Assembly: GCF_026210795.1 (NCBI RefSeq)
Contig: NC_089447.1
Coordinates: 3,040,501-3,104,500, forward strand
Source: Rhizophagus irregularis
Taxonomy: Eukaryota; Glomeromycota; Glomeromycetes; Glomerales; Glomeraceae
DNA: 64,000 nucleotides
Direction of reading: 5' to 3'
Position numbers and translations under genes: made by a program. Numbering within the stretch: position 1 is the stretch's first letter; each line of letters starts with the position of its first letter. A model generated the notes under the pieces. The model searched no databases. It worked only from the letters and a program-made list of their open reading frames with translations, and was not told the origin of the DNA. Positions 58,407-64,000 of this stretch are shown one piece after another.

Positions 58407-59772
58407 TAGAGCTCCGCACGGGTCGGGTCGGGTCAGGTAATTTGTCTGACCTGAACTGAAAAATTTTTATCAGGTCGGGTCGGGTCGGGTAACCTGCTCT
58501 GACCCGACCTGACCCGTCTGACCTGAAAGTATTCAGGTCATTTTTCTATAAAATAATATGAAAAAACGCCGTTTTGGCGATTTTTTTCATAAAAGAAGTG
58601 GAAAAAAATGCCGTTTCGGCATTTTTCCATTAAATAATATGAAAAAACGCTGCTTTGGCGATTTTTTTCATAAAAGAAGTGAAAAAAAATGCCGTTTTGG
58701 CATTTTTCCATTAAATAATAGAAAACGCGCTTTGGCGATTTTTTTCATAAAAGAGGAAAAAAAATGCCGTTTTGGCATTTTTACATAAAATAATATAAAA
58801 AAGAAAAAACGCCGTTTTGGCGATTTTTTTCATAAAAGAAGTGATGCCAAAACGGCATTTTTTCATAAGATAAATGAAAAAATGCCGCTTTGGCGATGTT
58901 TTCATAAAAGAAGTGAAAAAAATGCTGTTTCGGCATTTTTCCATTAAATAATATGGAAAAATGCCGCTTTGGCGATTTTTTTCATAAAAAAAGTGGAAAA
59001 AATGCCATTTCGGCATTTTTCCATTAAATAATATGAAAAAACGCCGCTTTGGCAATTTTTTCATAAAAGAAGTGGGAAAAAATGCCGTTTCGGCATTTTT
59101 CCATTAAATAACATGAAAAAACGCCACTTTGGCGATTTTTTTCATAAAAGAAGTGGGAAAAATGCCGTTTCGGCATTTTCCCATTAAATAATATGAAAAA
59201 ATGCCGTTTTGGCGATTTTTTTCATAAAAGTAGGGGAAAAAATGCCGAAACGGCATTTTTCCATAAAATAATATGAAAAAAGCCGCTTTGGCGATTTTTT
59301 TCATAAAAGAAGTGGAAAAAATGCCAAAACGGCATTTTTCCATAAAATAATATTTAAAAAAGCCGCTTTGGCGATTTTTTTCATAAAAGAAGTGGAAAAA
59401 AATGCCAAAACGGCATTTTTCCATAAAATAATATGAAAAAATGCCATTTTGGCGATTTTTTTCATAAAAGAAGTGAAAAAAATGCCGAAACAGCATTTTT
59501 CCATAAAATAAAATGAAAACCGCCATTTCGGCGTATTTGTTTATAAAAAACAATGCCAAAACGGCGTTTTTTTCATAAGTAACATGAAAAAACGCTGTTT
59601 CAGAGTATAAACATTTTTTTTGAGCTAAAGTATTCGGGTTGACAGGTCAATCGGGTCGGGTCAAACCTGTAACCCGACCTGATACCGGGTCACGAATTTG
59701 ACAACCTGACCTGAATATTTCAGGTCAACCCGACGGGTCACCCGAATTGACCCTTACCCGTGCGGAGCTCTA
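58407..59772. mobile_element. Inner GGGTC-family element (1366 bp) inside the hAT
   Basis: The ends TAGAGCTCCGCACGGGT and the complement of ACCCGTGCGGAGCTCTA are perfect inverted partners. The target duplication GGTAACTC (58399-58406 and 59773-59780) is perfect. Subterminal zones are built of GGGTC/GGTCAGGT tandem units, and the centre is the hairpin array at 58549-59600. No transposase frame; the 8-base duplication suggests a hAT-type enzyme. Confidence 0.88.
58549..59600. repeat. Hairpin-rich tandem array, about 80-bp period
   Basis: About 13 units of roughly 80 bases. Each has a GCCGTTTTGGCG-type hairpin, then TTTTTTTCATAAAAGAAGTG, then TGCCGTTTCGGCA or TGCCAAAACGGCA, then TTTTTCCATTAAATAATATG. 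Alternating hairpins vary by compensating changes (GCCGTTTCGGC, GCCAAAACGGC, GCTGTTTCGGC). Long open frames on both strands here are repeat artefacts. Confidence 0.9.
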
Positions 59773-59780
59773 GGTAACTC

Positions 59781-60024
59781 TGCCTACTTACATGCTTATA
59801 TTCTTTCAAAAAGAATTTTCTAATGCTAATTTATTAATTTTTAAGATTATTTGTTCATTCTGAAATTTAGTAATTTATTCATTTTTTATAAATGTTAATT
59901 TATTTTTAATGTTAATAATAAATACATATATTTTTAAAGAGAATACATAAAAAGTTACAAAAAAAATAAAATAAAAGATTTTTTAATTATATGAAAAAAT
60001 AAAATATCAAAATTTTTTAATATT
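59781..60024. other. hAT interior, non-coding
   Basis: AT-rich 3' flank of the transposase gene. Confidence 0.5.
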
Positions 60025-61967
60025 TTATTCAATTTTTCCTTGTTCTAACCAAGATTTTAAGCATAAACATGCTCGTGTTGTATTAGCATCAATTCTGTTA
60101 CGTGTTTGACTAAATTGGTTTTCTGTAATTAAAAAAAACTGTTCACAAGGAACAGACGTTGGCATTATGGCTAAGTAGTCCTTTGCCATTTTTGATAATG
60201 TTGAGTATTCCATAGAATGGTTTTTCCACTATTCTAAAGGTACTACTTCATCACCCGGTGAGTTAGAAGTAAAATAAAGTTCCAATTCATTTAAAACAGG
60301 CTGCGGAGTTTGATTTAGTGCTATTAAATTGCGAAAAAAATTTCTTGTTTCAATTGCTGATAAATTCATTAAATGACGCTGAGAAGCCTGAATGGGTTGA
60401 GATGGTATATGAGTATTATTAGATTCTCTATAATTGGCTATTACTCTACAAATTGGTTCAAAAATATTATTTTGAAACATATCACCATATGCTAATTTTT
60501 TATAACGGGAATTAAAAAAGGCTGGAACATGTAATGTCTCACTTATTTCATCAAAATAATTTGTAAAAACACGGTTCATTTCATCTACTTGGTCTTGTAA
60601 AATAAAATTTTCACCTCGAGATTGATTTAAATGCATTCTAATACCTTTAAAAAGTAATTTAACTTCACCGATAGTTGGATAACTAGAAGCAGATATCACT
60701 CTTGTTACTGATGCAAAAGGAGCTAATAAGTCTGCTAAAATAGTAAGTATATTCCATTCTTCTTCATTTGGCTAATTATTTGATAATGATGTAAGATTTG
60801 ATACTAAATGAGCCAAAAGAGGTTTAATTTCTAATGCTCGATCTATTATATAAAATGTATAGTTCCATCTTGTAGTACAATCTGGAAGTGGTACTTTAAA
60901 TTTAATTTTTTCAACTTGAAAAAACTCCTTTAACTTATCTATTTGTTTAGGTGAATTTCTTACTGTACTAATAAATATACGCAACTTTTTGACACAATTA
61001 GGAACTATACTTGTATTAAGTGCTGCTTCAACAGCAAGGTTTGAAATATGTGCTGCACAGTGATAGTGGCAAAATTCTGATAAATTAAGATCTTCTTTAA
61101 TCAGTCGAGTCACAGCTAACATCTTTGCTTCATTGTTACTAGTAATTCCAATTAATCGATCTGCAATATTTAATTCTGAAACAATTTTGATAATAGAATC
61201 TTTAATTGCTAAAGCTGTGTGTGGTGAAGAAATATACAATACATCTAATACAAAGTGATCAAACTGCCAATCATCTTTTATAAAATGAATTGTTACTGCC
61301 AAAATACCTAATGAACTAATTGTTGTCCACATATCTATTGTTAACGAAATTTTGGAAGTTGAAAGTTGAAGGTAATTTTTTATTTGAATTTGTGCATTTT
61401 TAAACTTTTTCATTATCATATCTTTTATTGTGTGTCGAGATGGAATTTTGTATTTTGGTTGAATAGATGCTATAAATTTTTTAAAACTTTGATTTTCAAC
61501 AATGGTAAATAGTTGCTGGTCTGTGATAATTCAATTAACAAAAAGATTATGCTTTTCTTGTTGTATATCAACTGTCCAGGGTTTTGCATTAGATTCAACT
61601 TGACCTAAGTCTTTATATACATTAAAATGTTTAGCTTTTAAATGACGTTCAAGAGTTGTAGTAGAATTGTTTGCAGAGAAATGGCCTTCACAAATATGAC
61701 ATAAAATATAAGTTTCAGTTTGTTCATCATCTTTTTCAATTGTCTTTTTTTCAAAATATTTCCAAACACGAGCTTGTCTTAATTCTTTAGATCTAATACT
61801 AGAAGTTTCAGTTTCAGTTTCAGTAATTTTTCAGCCATTTCTGTTGTTATTTCACTATTTCTTTCTTGATATTCCTCATCCTTATAATCAATAAAAATTT
61901 GATCTTCTATAAAGGATTCATATGGAAAAGAGTTGTAATTATCCTCTTGTTCTTGCTCTTCAGCCAT
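60025..61967 (-). pseudogene. hAT transposase, nearly intact
   Basis: The reading frame starts at MAEEQEQEDNYNSFPYES (61967), shifts by one base near 61825, and then runs through to the stop at 60025. A BED-type zinc finger is visible (ARVWKYFEKK, YILCHICEGHFSANNST, LERHLKAKH). The catalytic region has SLTIDMWTTISSLGILAVTI, GITSNNEAKMLAV, CHYHCAAHISNLAVEAAL (CxxH) and TTRWNYTFYIIDRALEIKP. The C-terminal dimerisation domain has YPTIGEVK, DYLAIMPTSVPCEQFF and RNRIDANTTRACLCLKSWL. Lesions are the frameshift, one TGA (before IITDQQ, near 61531) and two TAG (near 60771 and 60226). Length is about 640 codons, close to normal. With only four breaks it is a recent pseudogene or a suppressible copy, and could have mobilised the TAAGGATGG elements nearby. 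Confidence 0.85.
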
Positions 61968-62504
61968 AATTCAAAAAAGGAAAAAAAAAATTTAATAAAA
62001 AAAAAAATTGCGATGGGAAAAATTTTTTAACTACTGTGCAAGTTTGAACACAGTGATGCATTTTTGCATAAATACAACTAGTTTTATCATGCTTAACTCA
62101 TATTTAGCTAAAAGGTTATGATTACCAAGTGTTTGATTAAATGAAAATGATTATATGATTGTCACTAATACAATAATAGTAAGTGCATGACGTATGTGAT
62201 GATCATAAATTCAGGTGATTTGTAAAAAAAAAATTTATATTAAAAATCATCACAATTAGTGTTCATTTATAAAACAAGGCTATTCCTAATAAAGTTAAGG
62301 AAGAAAATCTTTTTTTATTTGCAAAAAAAAGAAAAAAGACTGATTGGTCATAAAAAGACTGCGGTTCTTAAAAAGACTAATGGTCTTATTATATGTGATA
62401 CGAAGGCAGAAGGCTAACGATTAACATTTAAGACGGACCGGTCTGTCCTTTTATGGTGTAGGACCATAGGACCACGATCTTCTAGAACTGATGACCATCC
62501 TTAC
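61968..62504. other. hAT right flank, non-coding
   Basis: AT-rich with GGACCGGTC subterminal motifs near the right end; presumably contains the transposase promoter. Confidence 0.5.
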
Positions 62505-62696
62505 TGCAATTTGACCTGACAGATTAGGTGACCTAACGGGTTGATTTAAAATATTCAGATCAAGTCATCAAATTCATGACCTGATACAGGTCAGGTCAGT
62601 GCTAATCGGTACCTGACTTGACATGTTAACCTGACATATATTTGAGTCAAATAAATTAAAAAATACTGAAACTAATAATAATTCCAGTGTTTTTAC

Positions 62697-62993
62697 AGGA
62701 CCCCGGATATCTCCAAAACAGGTCATAAGTCACACTTTCGGCAGATTGGCCCATTTTTCAGGGGCTCAAAAAATCGTTTTTTGTAAATATCTCGGCATCC
62801 AGTGGTCCAATTTTGATGAACTTTTTTTTAAATTGTAGAGCTAAATGAGGGCTACAAAATAAAAAAAAGTTCATTAAAATTGAATTACTGGATGCTGAGA
62901 TATTTACAAAAAACGATTTTTTGAGTTTCAGCAAAAAGGGGTGTTTTTGGCCAAAAGTCCATTATGACTTTTATATTAGATATCCGGGGTCCT
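62697..62993 (+). mobile_element. Fold-back MITE, copy 3 of 3 (297 bp)
   Basis: Same orientation as copy 1. The target duplication GTTTTTAC (62689-62696 and 62994-63001) is perfect. It landed in the first unit of the hairpin array of the outer GGGTC-family element. The open frames at 62885-63160 derive from it and the array. Confidence 0.9.
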
Positions 62994-63001
62994 GTTTTTA
63001 C

Positions 63002-63470
63002 ATGTAAAATCAAAAAAAATGCCAAAACTAATAGTTTTGGCAGTTTTATATGTAAAATCAAAAAAAAAAATGCCAAAACTAACAATTCTGGCATTTTTAC
63101 ATGTACAATAAAAAAAAATGCTAAAACTATCAGTTTTGGCATTTTTACATATAAAATCAAAAAAATGCTAAAACTATCAGTTTTGGTGTTTTTATATATA
63201 AAATAAAAAAAAAAATGCCAGAACTAATAATTTTAGCATTTTTACATATAAAATTGAAAAAAAATGCTGAAACTAATGGTTTTAGTATTTTTATACTTTG
63301 GAGTAAAGCTAATTTCTTATTAAGGAGTCTTTCAGTATAAAATTAAAAAGAAAAATGCTGAAACTAATAATTCTGGTGTTTTTACATGTAAAATCAAAAA
63401 AAAAATATGCTAAAACTAACAGTTTCAGCATTTTTACATGTAAAATCAAAAAAAATATGCCAGAACAGGA
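63002..63470. repeat. Hairpin-rich tandem array, about 60-bp period
   Basis: About eight units of TTTTTACATGTAAAATC, an A run, then a hairpin such as TGCCAAAACTAATAGTTTTGGCA (stem ATGCCAAAACT and AGTTTTGGCA). Stem bases change in pairs between units (CCAAAAC, TAAAAC, TGAAAC). Analogous in plan, not in sequence, to the array at 58549-59600. Confidence 0.85.
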
Positions 63471-63484
63471 TCTCGAAGAATACA

Positions 63485-64000
63485 TATACAACTCAGATCT
63501 AAATCCAAAATTTTAATATAACTTTATATGCCTAATTTTATTAGAAGCTTTATACAAAATCATCACATAAATTCAAATTTTATTATAAATTATACAATTA
63601 TAAATTTGAGTTTATATAAAAAAAAAATTTTTAAAGAAAAATTTCAAATAAATTTTATTGAAAACATTATTAAAAATTATTTAAAAATTCTAACAAATAC
63701 TTAAAAAATTTCTTAAAAAAAAATTATTAAAAAATAACTTAAATAAAATTTTTAAACAAAATTGCATGTTAAAATTTTAAATACCTTATAGATATTGATG
63801 CCCAATATGTATAATATAGTAAGTTTTATGCAAAAATTTGAGTGTATACTACAAAATAAAAGAAAATACATTTTGTTATATATCTCACCACCCAGTGATC
63901 GTAAAAAGATGAAACACAGCTCGTTGGATTCGTCTTGACAAGACGAATCGAATGGTAGTAGTTTCGTGTTTCTAGGTGTGATAGATGTTGAGCTATACCA
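63485..64000. other. AT-rich stretch with a dispersed repeat fragment
   Basis: The last 120 bases (63885-63990) contain CACCCAGTGATCGTAAAAAG and GATTCGTCTTGACAAGACGAATC. These match the palindromic repeat at 57698-58395 and the interior of 41119-42208. Continues past the window end. Confidence 0.55.

Larger units (their letters stand above)
56787..62504. mobile_element. hAT transposon, 5.7 kb
   Basis: The left end TAAGGATGGTCATCGGTCCT and the complement of the right end TAAGGATGGTCATCAGTTCT are inverted. The flanks are CTGCAACT (56779-56786) and CTGCAATT (62505-62512), a 7-of-8 match. The subterminal regions contain repeated GGACCGGTC and GGACTGACCAGTCC motifs (56805-56890, 57530-57565, 62435-62480). 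It encodes a hAT transposase on the minus strand (60025-61967). It carries a 700-base palindromic repeat and a nested GGGTC-family element. Confidence 0.85.
56772..63476. mobile_element. Outer GGGTC-family element, split by a hAT insertion
   Basis: The left end TAAAGCTCTGCA at 56772 continues, after the hAT insertion, at 62513 with TTGACCTGACAGATTAGGTG and ACCTAACGGGTTGAT. This aligns with the end of the intact family member at 58407-59772 (TAGAGCTCCGCACGGG, then GGGTGACCCGTCGGGTTGA). The right end GGATCTCGA at 63476 is a degraded GGAGCTCTA. The flanks GGAATACC and AGAATACA match at 6 of 8 positions. The middle is a hairpin tandem array (63000-63470), also holding MITE copy 3. Boundaries are inferred by comparison with the inner copy. 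Confidence 0.55.

Noticed and set aside
59104-59559. Long minus-strand open frame of 151 codons
   Set aside because: Translation of the hairpin array (repeated FYEKNRQ and GKMPF); not a gene.
58549-59600. CRISPR-like array
   Set aside because: The units have no unique spacers; repeats and intervals are both conserved, and the array lies inside a transposon in a eukaryotic genome.
63002-63470. CRISPR-like or terminator array
   Set aside because: Tandem hairpin minisatellite without spacers, inside an element of the GGGTC family.
1-64000. tRNA, rRNA or riboswitch genes
   Set aside because: No cloverleaf, conserved rRNA block or aptamer could be recognised by eye; absence is not proven.

Overview
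The window is nuclear DNA of a eukaryote, most likely an arbuscular mycorrhizal fungus (Glomeromycotina, Rhizophagus-like). The evidence is a very AT-rich composition, short GT-AG introns of about 55-95 bases, several lineage-typical protein kinases with an N-terminal block of CxxC pairs, and a dense load of DNA transposons. Species assignment is inference. No bacterial operons, Shine-Dalgarno sites or CRISPR arrays were found.

Layout. 0-8 kb holds repeated, mostly broken copies of an unnamed zinc-ribbon-like family (1-426, 563-1100, 3174-3518, 3645-4117, 6219-8081) and two minus-strand spliced genes, one with weak Uma2-type nuclease resemblance. 9.0-17.3 kb looks like one CACTA-type transposon: ends beginning CACAGGT, subterminal repeats, a purine-rich tandem array, a tnp2-type transposase on the minus strand and a divergent second gene on the plus strand. 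Two MITEs have inserted into it. 18.8-39.8 kb contains four three-exon minus-strand kinase genes (18808-20518, 31514-33167, 34545-36191, 38097-39826), a kinase fragment and several MITEs. 44.9-47.1 kb is an apparently intact eight-exon amidase gene. 48-64 kb is a transposon graveyard in which a decayed FAR1/MULE transposase gene hosts nested elements. Among them is a 5.7 kb hAT transposon that sits inside one member of a GGGTC-repeat family and itself carries a second member.

How the parts relate. The host-type genes (kinases, amidase) are intact by frame and splice-site inspection. Most other coding sequence belongs to mobile elements or to the zinc-ribbon-like family and is broken. Many insertions were recognised by terminal inverted repeats plus exact or near-exact 8-base target duplications (hAT-like), TTAA duplications (piggyBac-like), or TA-flanked CAGTC ends (pogo-like). 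This allows relative dating by nesting. No search or computation could be run; all calls come from reading and hand translation.
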